Positions 1 to 6,572 are shown, counted from the stretch's first letter. The stretch: 12,201 nt of DNA from VRUE01 sp035266685 (GCA_035266685.1 DATFMX010000148.1:1-12201), one strand, 5' to 3'. Program-made: numbers and translations. Notes: generated by a model from the letters alone, not told the origin.

Positions 1-528
1 GTCGACCCAGGAGCGGCCGATGCCGGCGATGTCGCGCTGGTGGCGCAGCAGCGGGTGCAGGTGGCGCGGCTGGTCGATCGCCGCGGCGAAGGCGTCGAGC
101 GGCGGAGCGGGCCAGGCTTCGGGGCCGAGGCTCGCCACCGCTTCGTCGTCCGCCACCGCGCCGGCCGGCAGCAGTTTCGCCCAGGCCCGCTGCTTGGTGC
201 CGAACTCGCGCAGCCGCAGCTCGCGCCCGCCGTCGAGCCGGATCAGCACGCGTGAGGCGCGGTCTTTGAGCGACGCCCGTTTCCCGAACACGCGCAGTCG
301 CCCCGCCGACATCAGGTGGATCAGCAGCGCCAGGTCGCCGAATTCGATCACCGGCATCTTGCCGACGCGCCGCACCCCGGTCAGCTCGCGCCCCGCAAGC
401 TCGTCGAGCGGCGGCTCGAAGGTCTTCATCACGTTCATCCCCGGCGCCAGCACCGATTCGACCGTCGCGCCGCTCACCGCCGAGCCGAGCCGGCGCGCCG
501 TGATCTCGACCTCCGGAAGCTCGGGCAT
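1..528 (-). CDS. mutM: Formamidopyrimidine-DNA glycosylase (Fpg/MutM family), N-terminal part
   Basis: Base-excision-repair glycosylase/AP-lyase of the Fpg/Nei family, acting on oxidised purines; the window edge cuts it after 176 codons. The mature N-terminus reads PELPEVEI, so Pro2 (Schiff-base nucleophile) and Glu3 are present. Lys57 (in RVGKMP) and His71-Met73 (HLMSAG) fall at positions equivalent to known Fpg residues. Residues 165-176 (DIAGIGRSWVD) begin the helix-two-turn-helix region; the zinc finger would lie beyond the edge. By eye, two usual DNA contacts differ: REFG (107-110) replaces the typical RRFG, and GIGR replaces GVGN. This suggests a divergent actinobacterial subgroup of uncertain substrate range. 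The ATG at 528 is fixed by the MPELPEVE motif. There is no Shine-Dalgarno; a TANNNT hexamer sits 6 nt upstream. It is divergent from nadA. Family assignment is secure, exact specificity is not. Confidence 0.93.
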   Translation of the reverse strand, partial: MPELPEVEITARRLGSAVSGATVESVLAPGMNVMKTFEPPLDELAGRELTGVRRVGKMPVIEFGDLALLIHLMSAGRLRVFGKRASLKDRASRVLIRLDGGRELRLREFGTKQRAWAKLLPAGAVADDEAVASLGPEAWPAPPLDAFAAAIDQPRHLHPLLRHQRDIAGIGRSWVD

Positions 529-534
529 GCCGAG

Positions 535-540
535 AGAGTA
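535..540 (-). promoter_or_regulatory. Putative -10 (TACTCT) for a leaderless mutM transcript
   Basis: On the minus strand TACTCT fits TANNNT and lies 6 nt before the mutM ATG, where transcription would begin at or next to the start codon. No ribosome-binding site is present in the gap. No good -35 is visible. The 109-nt divergent spacer (529-637) also holds an imperfect inverted repeat, gtcctcagt (546-554) with actggac (562-568), which might be an operator but is weak. Confidence 0.42.
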
Positions 541-637
541 GACTTGTCCTCAGTTCATTCGACTGGACTCAGGCCAAGGCCATGCCAGCGAACATACGAC
601 CGACAAGGCCCATCAGGGGTCTTTCGAGGCAACCGAA

Positions 638-1651
638 ATGAGAGAGCTGCCGACGATCAACGAGCCGGTCCCGATGCTCGACCTCAGCCCGGAGGAGGTC
701 GAGGAGATGTCGCGCGAGGTACGCGAGCTGGCGCGCCAGCGCGACGCCGTGATCCTCGCCCACAACTACCAGGTGCCGGAGGTGCAGGAAGTCGCCGATT
801 ACACCGGCGACTCGCTCGGGCTCTCGCGTCAGGCTGCCGCCTCCGGCGCTTCGGTGATCGCCTTCTGCGGCGTCCACTTCATGGCCGAGACGGCTTCGAT
901 CCTCTCGCCCGACAAGACGGTGCTGATCCCCGACCTCGACGCCGGCTGCTCGCTCGCCGACTCGATCACCGCGAGCGAGCTGCGCAACTGGAAGGCGCGC
1001 CACAGCCCCGACGCCGTCGTCGTCATGTACGTCAACACTTCGGCTGAGGTCAAGGCGGAGACCGACTACTGCTGCACCTCCTCCAACGCGGTCAAGGTCG
1101 TCGAGCACATCCTGCGCGAGCACGGCCCCGAGACCGAGATCCTCTTCGGTCCCGACATCTGGCTCGGCTCCTACGTCGAGCGCGAGACCGGCCACTCGAT
1201 GCATGTCTGGCCCGGCGAGTGCCATGTTCACGCCGGCATCCGGCCCGACGACATCCGCGCCCAGCGCGCCGCCCATCCCGACGCCGAGTTCCTCGTCCAT
1301 CCGGAGTGCGGCTGCGTCACCCAGGTGATGGAGTTCGTCGCCGCCGGCGAAGTCGAGGAGGAGGGCGTACACATGCTCTCCACCGGGCAGATGCTCGATT
1401 ACATCCAGCAGCGGCCGACCGGCGAGTTCATCGTCGCGACCGAGAACGGGATGCTGCACCCGCTGCACCAGGCGGCTCCGGAAGCGAGCCTGATCGAGGC
1501 CAACCGGATGGCCTACTGCAAGTACATGAAGATGATCACGCTGCCGAAGCTGCGCGACTCGCTGGCCCGGATGCAGTTCGAGGTCAGCGTCCCCGCCGAG
1601 GTCGCCGAGCGAGCCCGGGTGCCGATCGAGCGCATGGTCGCGATCGGCTAG
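638..1651 (+). CDS. nadA: Quinolinate synthase NadA
   Basis: Cytoplasmic [4Fe-4S] enzyme that condenses iminoaspartate with dihydroxyacetone phosphate to quinolinate in de novo NAD synthesis. The 337-residue protein has the family's three pseudo-repeated domains. Visible motifs are AHNYQVPEVQ (41-50), GDSLGLS (57-63), FCGVHFMAE (76-84), DAGCSLAD (101-108), DYCCTSSNAV (143-152), GPDIWLG (171-177), HPECGC (221-226) and MAYCKYMKMITL (291-302). Cys77, Cys195 and Cys294 are the likely cluster ligands by comparison with known NadA proteins. The ATG at 638 has a modest GAGG 8 nt upstream and gives a normal N-terminus. nadB and nadC are absent from the window, which is unusual because they commonly neighbour nadA. 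Transketolase follows 20 nt downstream. The NadA call is very secure. Confidence 0.97.
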   Translation: MRELPTINEPVPMLDLSPEEVEEMSREVRELARQRDAVILAHNYQVPEVQEVADYTGDSLGLSRQAAASGASVIAFCGVHFMAETASILSPDKTVLIPDLDAGCSLADSITASELRNWKARHSPDAVVVMYVNTSAEVKAETDYCCTSSNAVKVVEHILREHGPETEILFGPDIWLGSYVERETGHSMHVWPGECHVHAGIRPDDIRAQRAAHPDAEFLVHPECGCVTQVMEFVAAGEVEEEGVHMLSTGQMLDYIQQRPTGEFIVATENGMLHPLHQAAPEASLIEANRMAYCKYMKMITLPKLRDSLARMQFEVSVPAEVAERARVPIERMVAIG

Positions 1652-1658
1652 GGGTAGA

Positions 1659-1664
1659 TAAAGT
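1659..1664 (+). promoter_or_regulatory. Putative -10 (TAAAGT) for leaderless tkt transcription
   Basis: The 20-nt gap between the nadA stop and the tkt ATG contains TAAAGT, a TANNNT match ending 7 nt before the ATG, and no clear Shine-Dalgarno. The same arrangement precedes mutM and the response-regulator gene here. It suggests that tkt can be transcribed on its own. No convincing -35 is visible, so this is suggestive only. Confidence 0.38.
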
Positions 1665-1671
1665 CAGGCAG

Positions 1672-3519
1672 ATGGAGCAGGCGAGCCCGGAGAGGACGAT
1701 CGACCGCGAGCAGCTGCACGAGCTGGCCCAGCAGCTGCGGGTCGACTCGGTGCGCTCGGCGGCAGCCGCCAACTCGGGCCATCCGACCTCCTCGATGTCG
1801 GCCGCCGACCTGATGGCGGTGCTCTTCTCCCGCCACCTGCGCTACGACTTCGACGCCCCGGAGAAGCGCGGCAACGACCACCTCGTCTTCTCCAAGGGCC
1901 ACGCCTCGCCGCTGCTCTACGGCCTCTACAAGCTGGCCGGGGCGATCGACGACGAGGAGCTGCTGACCTTCCGCGAGTTCGGCTCGCGCCTGCAGGGCCA
2001 CCCGACGCCGGAAATCCCCTGGGTCGATGTGGCGACCGGCTCGCTCGGCCAGGGCCTGCCGATCTCGGTCGGGATCGCGCTCGCCGGCAAGAAGCTGGAA
2101 GCGGCGGACTACCGCGTCTGGGTCCTCTGCGGCGACTCCGAGCTCGCCGAGGGCTCGATGTGGGAGGCCTTCGAGCATGCCGGCGTCGCCGGGCTCGACA
2201 ACATGGTCGCGATCGTCGACGTCAACCGGCTCGGCCAGCGCGGGCCGACGATGCACGAGTGGGACACCGCCTCCTGGGCCGCCCGCGCCGCCGCCTGCGG
2301 CTGGGACGTACAGGAGATCGACGGCCACGACCTCGAGGCGATCGACGCCGCCTACGCGCGGGCGCTCGCCGCGGACAGGCCCGCCGCGATCTTCGCCCGC
2401 ACCAAGAAGGGCTCCGGCGTCGCCGCGGTCGAGGACAAGGACGGCCAGCACGGCAAGCCGCTGGCCGATCCCGAGGCCGCGGTCGAGGAGCTCGGCGGCG
2501 AGCGCTCGAACCGGATCGAGGTCCAGGCGCCGCCCGAGGCGCGGCCGTACGAGATCGCGACGGCCGCGGTGGAGCGGCCCTCCTACGAGCTCGGCGAGAA
2601 GGTCGCGACGCGCGGCGCCTACGGCGACGCGCTCGCCTGGCTCGGCTCGATCGACGAGCGGGTCGTCGCGCTCGACGGCGAGGTCGGCAACTCGACCTAC
2701 GCCGAACGCTTCGCCGCCAAGCACCCGGACCGCTTCTTCGAGATGTACATCGCCGAGCAGCAGATGGTCGCCGCCGGGGTCGGCCTGCAGACCCGCGGCT
2801 GGAAGCCCTTCGCCTCCTCCTTCGGCGCCTTCCTCAGCCGCGCCTACGACTTCGTCCGCATGGCGGCGATCTCCGGCGCCGACCTGAAGCTCTGCGGCTC
2901 CCATGTCGGCGTCTCGATCGGCCCCGACGGCCCCTCGCAGATGGCGCTCGAAGACATCGCCTCGCTGCGCGCGGTCTACGGCAGCGTCGTCCTCTACCCG
3001 AGCGACGCCAACGCCGCGGTCGCCCTGCTCGACGAGATGCGCCGGCACCAAGGCATCTCCTACATGCGGACGACGCGCGGCGCGACCCCGGTGATCTACG
3101 GGCCGGGCGAGAGCTTCGAGATCGGCGGCAGCCGCACGGTCCGCTCCGGCGAGGGGGACCGGGTGACGCTGATCGCCGCCGGGATCACCCTGCACGAATC
3201 GCTCGCCGCAGCCGACGAGCTCGCCGGCAAGGGCATCGCCGCCCGCGTGATCGACCTCTACTCGGTCAAGCCGGTCGATCGCGACGCGATCCTCAAGGCG
3301 GCGAGCGAGACCGAGGCCCTGATCACGGTCGAGGACCACTGGGCCGAGGGCGGCATCGGCGAGACCGTCGCCGGCGTCCTCGCCGAAGCCGCAGCGAGTA
3401 CCCCGCTCGTCCGCCTGGCGGTCACCGAGCGGCCGACCAGCGGCCCGCCGGAGGACCTCCTGCGCGCCGCCGGCATCGACGCAGCGGCCATCGTCGCCGC
3501 GGTCGAAGAAGCGCTCTGA
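1672..3519 (+). CDS. tkt: Transketolase (short, single-chain)
   Basis: Thiamine-diphosphate enzyme of the non-oxidative pentose-phosphate pathway, moving two-carbon ketol units between sugar phosphates; cytoplasmic homodimer. At 615 residues it resembles the shorter, animal-like transketolases rather than the roughly 660-residue E. coli type. The N-terminal PP domain has SGHP (His37), SKGHAS (His77), GHPTP (His110) and the ThDP/Mg motif from GDS (154-156) to VNR (184-186). The pyrimidine domain has MYIAEQQMVAAG, with Glu362 as the cofactor-activating Glu, SSFGAFLSRAYDF and HVGVSIGPDGPSQ (411-423). The C-terminal domain includes DLYSVKPVD (528-536). The ATG at 1672 was chosen because it sits just after the nadA stop and gives a normal N-terminus. 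The open frame extends far upstream, but only by overlapping nadA. The last codons form part of a 9-bp inverted repeat spanning the stop. Confidence 0.96.
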   Translation: MEQASPERTIDREQLHELAQQLRVDSVRSAAAANSGHPTSSMSAADLMAVLFSRHLRYDFDAPEKRGNDHLVFSKGHASPLLYGLYKLAGAIDDEELLTFREFGSRLQGHPTPEIPWVDVATGSLGQGLPISVGIALAGKKLEAADYRVWVLCGDSELAEGSMWEAFEHAGVAGLDNMVAIVDVNRLGQRGPTMHEWDTASWAARAAACGWDVQEIDGHDLEAIDAAYARALAADRPAAIFARTKKGSGVAAVEDKDGQHGKPLADPEAAVEELGGERSNRIEVQAPPEARPYEIATAAVERPSYELGEKVATRGAYGDALAWLGSIDERVVALDGEVGNSTYAERFAAKHPDRFFEMYIAEQQMVAAGVGLQTRGWKPFASSFGAFLSRAYDFVRMAAISGADLKLCGSHVGVSIGPDGPSQMALEDIASLRAVYGSVVLYPSDANAAVALLDEMRRHQGISYMRTTRGATPVIYGPGESFEIGGSRTVRSGEGDRVTLIAAGITLHESLAAADELAGKGIAARVIDLYSVKPVDRDAILKAASETEALITVEDHWAEGGIGETVAGVLAEAAASTPLVRLAVTERPTSGPPEDLLRAAGIDAAAIVAAVEEAL

Positions 3520-3526
3520 CCGCGGC
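3496..3526 (+). terminator. Inverted repeat across the tkt stop codon
   Basis: gccgcggtc (3496-3504) and gaccgcggc (3518-3526) are perfect 9-nt inverted repeats around a 13-nt loop that includes the tkt stop. There is no T-tract. The right arm is also the left end of the 48-bp repeat, so it can pair either here or with gcggtc at 3545-3550. It may end or process the tkt mRNA; function is inferred. Confidence 0.3.
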
Positions 3527-3565
3527 AGAGGTTTGGGCCGCATAGCGGTCGAAAGCTCGACCGCG
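3518..3565 (+). repeat. 48-bp hairpin repeat, copy 1
   Basis: This stretch matches 3941-3988 at 47 of 48 positions; the only difference is c versus t at the ninth base. Its 3' part is a perfect hairpin, gcggtcgaaagctcgaccgc (3545-3564), with an 8-bp stem and AAGC loop. It starts inside the tkt stop codon. Conservation in non-coding DNA suggests either a repeated terminator-like element or a small dispersed palindromic repeat. No T-run follows. It is not obviously part of an insertion sequence. Confidence 0.85.
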
Positions 3566-3589
3566 CCCGGTCGTGGGGCGACTCAGAAA

Positions 3590-3622
3590 GCTTGACCTCC
3601 GCTTGGCCTTCGCTTTGCCCGG
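3590..3622 (+). promoter_or_regulatory. Three tandem 11-bp direct repeats, candidate response-regulator box
   Basis: Three units spaced exactly 11 bp apart begin at 3590, 3601 and 3612 with cores GCTTGACCT, GCTTGGCCT and GCTTTGCCC. One helical turn between direct repeats is the geometry bound by OmpR/PhoB-family regulators. Related units occur at 6484-6527, upstream of the redox operon and its regulator. A possible -10-like AGAATC follows at 3631-3636. Binding by the regulator encoded at 5726-6433 is an inference. Confidence 0.42.
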
Positions 3623-3663
3623 CACGAACGAGAATCAAAGTGTCCGAAAGCTAGGAGAAGGCG

Positions 3664-3927
3664 ATGAACAACAGACGAGCAAAGGCCGCGGCGACCGCCA
3701 CCGTGCTGGGGCTGGGCGCGCTCGGCGGGGCCGCGATGGCGACCAACCAGGGCCTGCCGGCGACGGTGGCGCAGGGCGGAGCCACGACCGCATCGGTCAC
3801 CACCGGCGCGAGCGGCACCGGCGCGGCGACGAGCCAGCCGGCCAGCCTGAGCGAAGGCGCCTCGACCCGCCAGCCGATCGTCACCCGCGCCAGCGGCGGC
3901 GGCAGCGTCGCGCCGATCGACGACTGA
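3664..3927 (+). CDS. Small membrane-anchored or secreted Ala/Gly/Thr/Ser-rich protein, 87 aa
   Basis: I do not recognise a family. A strong Shine-Dalgarno (AGGAGAAGG, 3653-3661) supports the ATG at 3664. The N-terminus has basic residues (NNRRAK) followed by a hydrophobic stretch to about residue 26 ending in AMA. It could be an uncleaved anchor or a Sec signal peptide. The rest (27-87) is low complexity, rich in Ala, Thr, Gly and Ser, probably disordered and outside the membrane. It ends in Asp-Asp, as do the products of 3990-4355 and 6573-7028. A TGASGT segment (47-52) loosely resembles the flavinylation consensus used by ApbE enzymes but lies in low-complexity sequence. The gene stands alone between two 48-bp repeats and behind an 11-bp repeat array. 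Codon use and the RBS make it a believable gene; function is unknown. Confidence 0.75.
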   Translation: MNNRRAKAAATATVLGLGALGGAAMATNQGLPATVAQGGATTASVTTGASGTGAATSQPASLSEGASTRQPIVTRASGGGSVAPIDD

Positions 3928-3940
3928 GCGGCTCCAAACC

Positions 3941-3988
3941 GACCGCGGTAGAGGTTTGGGCCGCATAGCGGTCGAAAGCTCGACCGCG
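3941..3988 (+). repeat. 48-bp hairpin repeat, copy 2 (candidate bidirectional terminator)
   Basis: Second copy of the repeat at 3518-3565, with one mismatch. The perfect 8-bp stem lies at 3968-3975 and 3980-3987 with loop AAGC. It occupies most of the 62-nt gap between two convergent genes, so either strand's transcript would fold the same hairpin. The palindrome gaccgcggtc (3982-3991) reaches into the stop codon of the minus-strand gene. Termination is inferred from position; no T-tract is present. Confidence 0.82.
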
Positions 3989-3989
3989 G

Positions 3990-4355
3990 TCAGTCGTCGG
4001 CGCCGTGGCCGCCGGAATCGCCGCCGCCGCTGTGGCTCCCGCCGCCGTGCGAGTCGTCGCCGCCTGCTGGCGGCGGTTGCGTTTCGGTCGGCGGGGTGGT
4101 CGTTTCATGTCCCGGTTCCGGGGTCGTCGTCGGTTCGGACGCGGTCTTTTCGGGTTGCGGTTTGGGTTTTTGCTTGACCTTGGGCTTCGTCTTGGACGCG
4201 CTGCGGGGCGCCAGGGCGTCGCCGGCGGTGATCGGTTCGGAGGAGAGGCCGATCTGCTGGCTGGCGAGGTTGCTGGCGGCGATCGCCACGCCCGCGGCGA
4301 CGGCGATGCCGAGCAGGGCCAGGCCGAGCCATTTGAGGGTTGCGGGGAAGCTCAT
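3990..4355 (-). CDS. Small membrane-anchored Lys/Pro-rich protein with His/Gly/Asp tail, 121 aa
   Basis: Unrecognised family. The start is the ATG at 4355, which overlaps the sensor-kinase stop as ATGA and has AGAGGTG about 8 nt upstream; longer readings run back through the kinase gene. Residues 7-28 form one hydrophobic segment, probably a membrane anchor with the C-terminus outside. Then come a short Ser/Gln/Leu stretch, a Lys/Pro-rich stalk (55-70), a Thr/Pro/Glu region (71-97) and a Gly/His/Asp tail with three histidines ending in GADD. The tail could bind divalent metal, but that is speculation. As third gene of a two-component operon it may be an accessory of the kinase or an anchored surface protein. 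The repeat at 3941-3988 lies immediately beyond its stop. Confidence 0.75.
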   Translation of the reverse strand: MSFPATLKWLGLALLGIAVAAGVAIAASNLASQQIGLSSEPITAGDALAPRSASKTKPKVKQKPKPQPEKTASEPTTTPEPGHETTTPPTETQPPPAGGDDSHGGGSHSGGGDSGGHGADD

Positions 4356-5719
4356 CGTTCCGGCACCTCTATGACAGCACGCAGGCCGCCCCGGTCGCGG
4401 TTGCTCAGCGAGACGTCGCCGCCCCACTGGCGGGTCAGCTCGCGCGCGATCGGCAGGCCGAGGCCGGTGCCGCTGGGGCCCCGGCGGCCGGCGCTGCCGC
4501 GGCTGAAGCGCTCGAAGACCGCCTCCTCCTCGCCCGGCTCGAGCCCCGGTCCCTCGTCGAGCACCTCGATCCGGCCCGGCCCGGCGGCGATTGTCACCGA
4601 CGAGCCGTCGGGCGAGTAGCGCAGCGCGTTCTCGACCAGCGCGTCGATCGAGCGGTCGAGGTCGGGCCTGGCGCACCAGGCGCCGGCGACGCCGTTGCGG
4701 TGGGCGGCGATCTCGATTCGCCGCTCGGCGGCGCTGCGCCGCCAGCGCTCTGCCGCGCGCGTGGCCGCCTCGCCGAGGTCGACGCGCTCGCCCGGCAGCT
4801 CGTGCTCGCCGGCGCGACTGAGGACCAGCAGCTCGTCGACGATCTGCGAGAGCCGGTCGATCTCGCCCATCGACGCCTCCAGCTCGGCCGCCGTCGCCGG
4901 GTCGCCGCGCTCCCGGTCGGCGAGGTTTTCGAGCCGCAGCCGCAAGCCGGTGAGCGGCGTGCGCAGCTGATGGGAGGCGTCGGCGACGAAGTCCTGCTGC
5001 ACGCGCAGCAGGCGCTTGATCCGCTGCGTCATCTCGTTGAAGGCGCGGCCGAGCGAGCGCTGCTCGGAGCTGCCCTCGATCGCGACCGAGGTATCGAGGT
5101 CGCCCTCGGCGACATGCCGCGCGGCATGGTCGAGGCGGCGGATCGGCTTGGCGATCTGGCGCGCGATCAGCGCCCCGGCGGCGAGCCCGAGCAGCAGCAC
5201 CACGCCGGCCAGCGCCGCGAGGTCGAGCAGCGAGGTGCGCACGGCCCGGCCCACGGCCGAGACGCTCTGCGTGATCCGCACCGCGCCGCCCGGCTTTCCA
5301 TGCTCGAGCACAGGCACCGCGGTGGCGAGGATCTCGGCGCCCAGCGTGCTGCTGTTGCGGCTGATCTGCTCGCTGTGGCCGCGCAGCGCCGCGCGCACCT
5401 CGGGCCGGCTGGCGTAGCTGCGCCCGAGCGCGGTCCCGGCCGAGTCGGCGAGCAGGCGCCCGCGTCCGTCGACGACGATCACGCGACCGCGGACGCTGTC
5501 GGCGGAGACCTGGGCCAGCCGCCGCAGGCCGCTCTGCTGCGGCGGTTCGAGCAGCTCAGCGGCGCTCGCCGCGACGACGTCGGCCTGGCTGCGCGCCTGG
5601 CCCTTCACCTCCGAGTCGACCCGGTCGCGCAGGCTGACCGCGAGCGGCACGCCGAGCGCGATCAGCGCCAGCAGCAGGACATAGGCGAGCGCCAGCAGCA
5701 GCGTCGCGCGCAGGCTCAT
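4352..5719 (-). CDS. Two-component sensor histidine kinase (HAMP, HisKA, HATPase)
   Basis: Inner-membrane sensor kinase of 455 residues, the expected partner of the regulator 6 nt upstream. Transmembrane helix 1 spans about residues 8-29. An extracytoplasmic sensor region of about 130 residues (30-163) follows, of a type I cannot name. Helix 2 (164-186) leads into a HAMP linker (about 187-240). The dimerisation/phosphoacceptor motif DASHQLRTPLTGL places the phosphorylated His at 250. The ATPase domain shows the N box (DALVENALRYSP, Asn364), a G1 box (LDEGPGL, Asp388), the ERFSRG F-box region and GTGLGLPIA (417-425). The GAGGAG overlapping the regulator's stop lies very close to the ATG. The gene overlaps the next small membrane-protein gene by four bases, so translation is probably coupled. 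The signal is not evident from sequence. Confidence 0.95.
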   Translation of the reverse strand: MSLRATLLLALAYVLLLALIALGVPLAVSLRDRVDSEVKGQARSQADVVAASAAELLEPPQQSGLRRLAQVSADSVRGRVIVVDGRGRLLADSAGTALGRSYASRPEVRAALRGHSEQISRNSSTLGAEILATAVPVLEHGKPGGAVRITQSVSAVGRAVRTSLLDLAALAGVVLLLGLAAGALIARQIAKPIRRLDHAARHVAEGDLDTSVAIEGSSEQRSLGRAFNEMTQRIKRLLRVQQDFVADASHQLRTPLTGLRLRLENLADRERGDPATAAELEASMGEIDRLSQIVDELLVLSRAGEHELPGERVDLGEAATRAAERWRRSAAERRIEIAAHRNGVAGAWCARPDLDRSIDALVENALRYSPDGSSVTIAAGPGRIEVLDEGPGLEPGEEEAVFERFSRGSAGRRGPSGTGLGLPIARELTRQWGGDVSLSNRDRGGLRAVIEVPER

Positions 5720-5725
5720 CGCTCC

Positions 5726-6433
5726 TCAGTCCTCGGGAGCGGCGAAGCGGAAGCCGACGCCACGCACCGTCTCGATGAAGGCGGGGTGGGTCGGGTCGTC
5801 GCTGAGCTTGCGCCGCAGCCAGCCGATGTGGACGTCGAGCGTCTTGGTCGAGCCGAACCAGTTGATGTCCCAGACGCGCGACATCAGGTCCTCGCGGGTC
5901 ACCACGTGCCCGGCGTGGCGCATCAGCTCGGCGAGCAGGTCGAACTCCTTGCGCGAGAGGTCGAGCTCGCCGCCGCGCAGGCGGGCGATCCGCGCCGCCG
6001 GGTCGAGCTCCACCTCGCCGATCCGGATCGGCGTCGAGCTCGCCTCGCCGTCGCGGCTGCCGCTGCGCCGCAGCACGGCGCGGATCCGCGAAATCACCTC
6101 GGCGGCGCTGAACGGCTTGACCACGTAGTCGTCGGCGCCCAGCTCGAGGCCGACGATCTTGTCCATCTCGGTGCCGCGCGCGGTCAGCATCACGATCGGC
6201 ACATCGGAGCGGCGGCGCAGCTCGCGGCAGACGTCGCGGCCGTCGCCGTCGGGCAGCGCGAGGTCGAGCATGACCAGGTCGGGCTCGGCGTCCTCGGCCA
6301 GCTCCAGCGCGCCGGCCGCGGTGCCGGTTACGAGCGCCTCGAAGCCGGCCCGGCGCAGCGCCTCGGCGAACGGGCCGGAGATCGACTGCTCGTCCTCGAC
6401 CACCAGTATGCGACCGCTCGCTGCCTGCGCCAT
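5726..6433 (-). CDS. OmpR/PhoB-family response regulator
   Basis: DNA-binding response regulator of 235 residues. The receiver domain (about 8-123) has the acidic pair Glu13/Asp14, the phosphorylatable Asp57 (MLDLALPDGDG), Thr84 and Lys106 (VVKPF). A winged-helix effector domain (about 135-232) follows, with SRKEFDLLAEL and the recognition-helix region STKTLDVHIGWLRRKL. The open frame extends upstream to 6505, but the ATG at 6433 was chosen because MAQAASGRILVVEDE is a standard start and TACAGT lies 7 nt before it. The longer form would read through the regulatory repeats. It is first gene of an operon with the kinase and diverges from the redox operon, whose shared promoter region holds repeats with the spacing this family binds. 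Autoregulation and control of that operon are likely but inferred. Confidence 0.94.
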   Translation of the reverse strand: MAQAASGRILVVEDEQSISGPFAEALRRAGFEALVTGTAAGALELAEDAEPDLVMLDLALPDGDGRDVCRELRRRSDVPIVMLTARGTEMDKIVGLELGADDYVVKPFSAAEVISRIRAVLRRSGSRDGEASSTPIRIGEVELDPAARIARLRGGELDLSRKEFDLLAELMRHAGHVVTREDLMSRVWDINWFGSTKTLDVHIGWLRRKLSDDPTHPAFIETVRGVGFRFAAPED

Positions 6434-6440
6434 GAAGCCC

Positions 6441-6446
6441 ACTGTA
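6441..6446 (-). promoter_or_regulatory. Putative -10 (TACAGT) for a leaderless response-regulator transcript
   Basis: Minus-strand TACAGT fits TANNNT and is separated from the ATG at 6433 by seven bases (gggcttc). No proper Shine-Dalgarno is present. This is the spacing expected for actinobacterial leaderless mRNAs and supports the 6433 start over the upstream in-frame ATG at 6505. Confidence 0.48.
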
Positions 6447-6483
6447 GCGGCGAAATAGCCCTGCTCATGCGGGTTAACCGCAG

Positions 6484-6527
6484 GTTTTGCCAAGCCTTTA
6501 CCCACGCCTCAACCGCGCTTCAACCGG
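6484..6527 (+). promoter_or_regulatory. Four tandem 11-bp units, candidate response-regulator operator
   Basis: Units at 6484, 6495, 6506 and 6517 have cores GTTTTGCCA, CCTTTACCC, GCCTCAACC and GCTTCAACC. The last two contain an exact TCAACCG repeated 11 bp apart (6509 and 6520), i.e. 7 bp plus 4-bp spacer, the classic PhoB-box layout. The first two units are more degenerate. An 8-bp palindrome GGTTAACC (6472-6479) lies just outside. The array sits between divergent operons and resembles the repeats at 3590-3622. Binding is inferred. Confidence 0.48.
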
Positions 6528-6572
6528 TCGCCGCCACACTGGCCCGGCAAGCTCATCGAAGGGGGTTTCGAA

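Noticed and set aside
20..541. 173-codon plus-strand open frame at the left edge
   Set aside because: It lies antisense to a clear Fpg protein (MPELPEVE start); its product is low complexity, as expected of a high-GC shadow frame.
569..1468. 299-codon minus-strand open frame
   Set aside because: Antisense to nadA, whose motifs are complete; no recognisable protein features.
1648..3543. 631-codon minus-strand open frame
   Set aside because: Antisense to transketolase; Arg/Asp/Gly/Ala-rich product mirrors GC bias. It is long because third positions are almost all G/C.
3518..3988. Insertion sequence or transposon bounded by the 48-bp repeats
   Set aside because: The repeats are direct, the interior holds only an 87-residue protein gene and no transposase, and no target duplication could be recognised.
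6434..6505. N-terminal extension of the response regulator from ATG 6505
   Set aside because: Would translate the regulatory repeats; the receiver domain normally begins within about ten residues, and a TANNNT lies correctly for the 6433 start.
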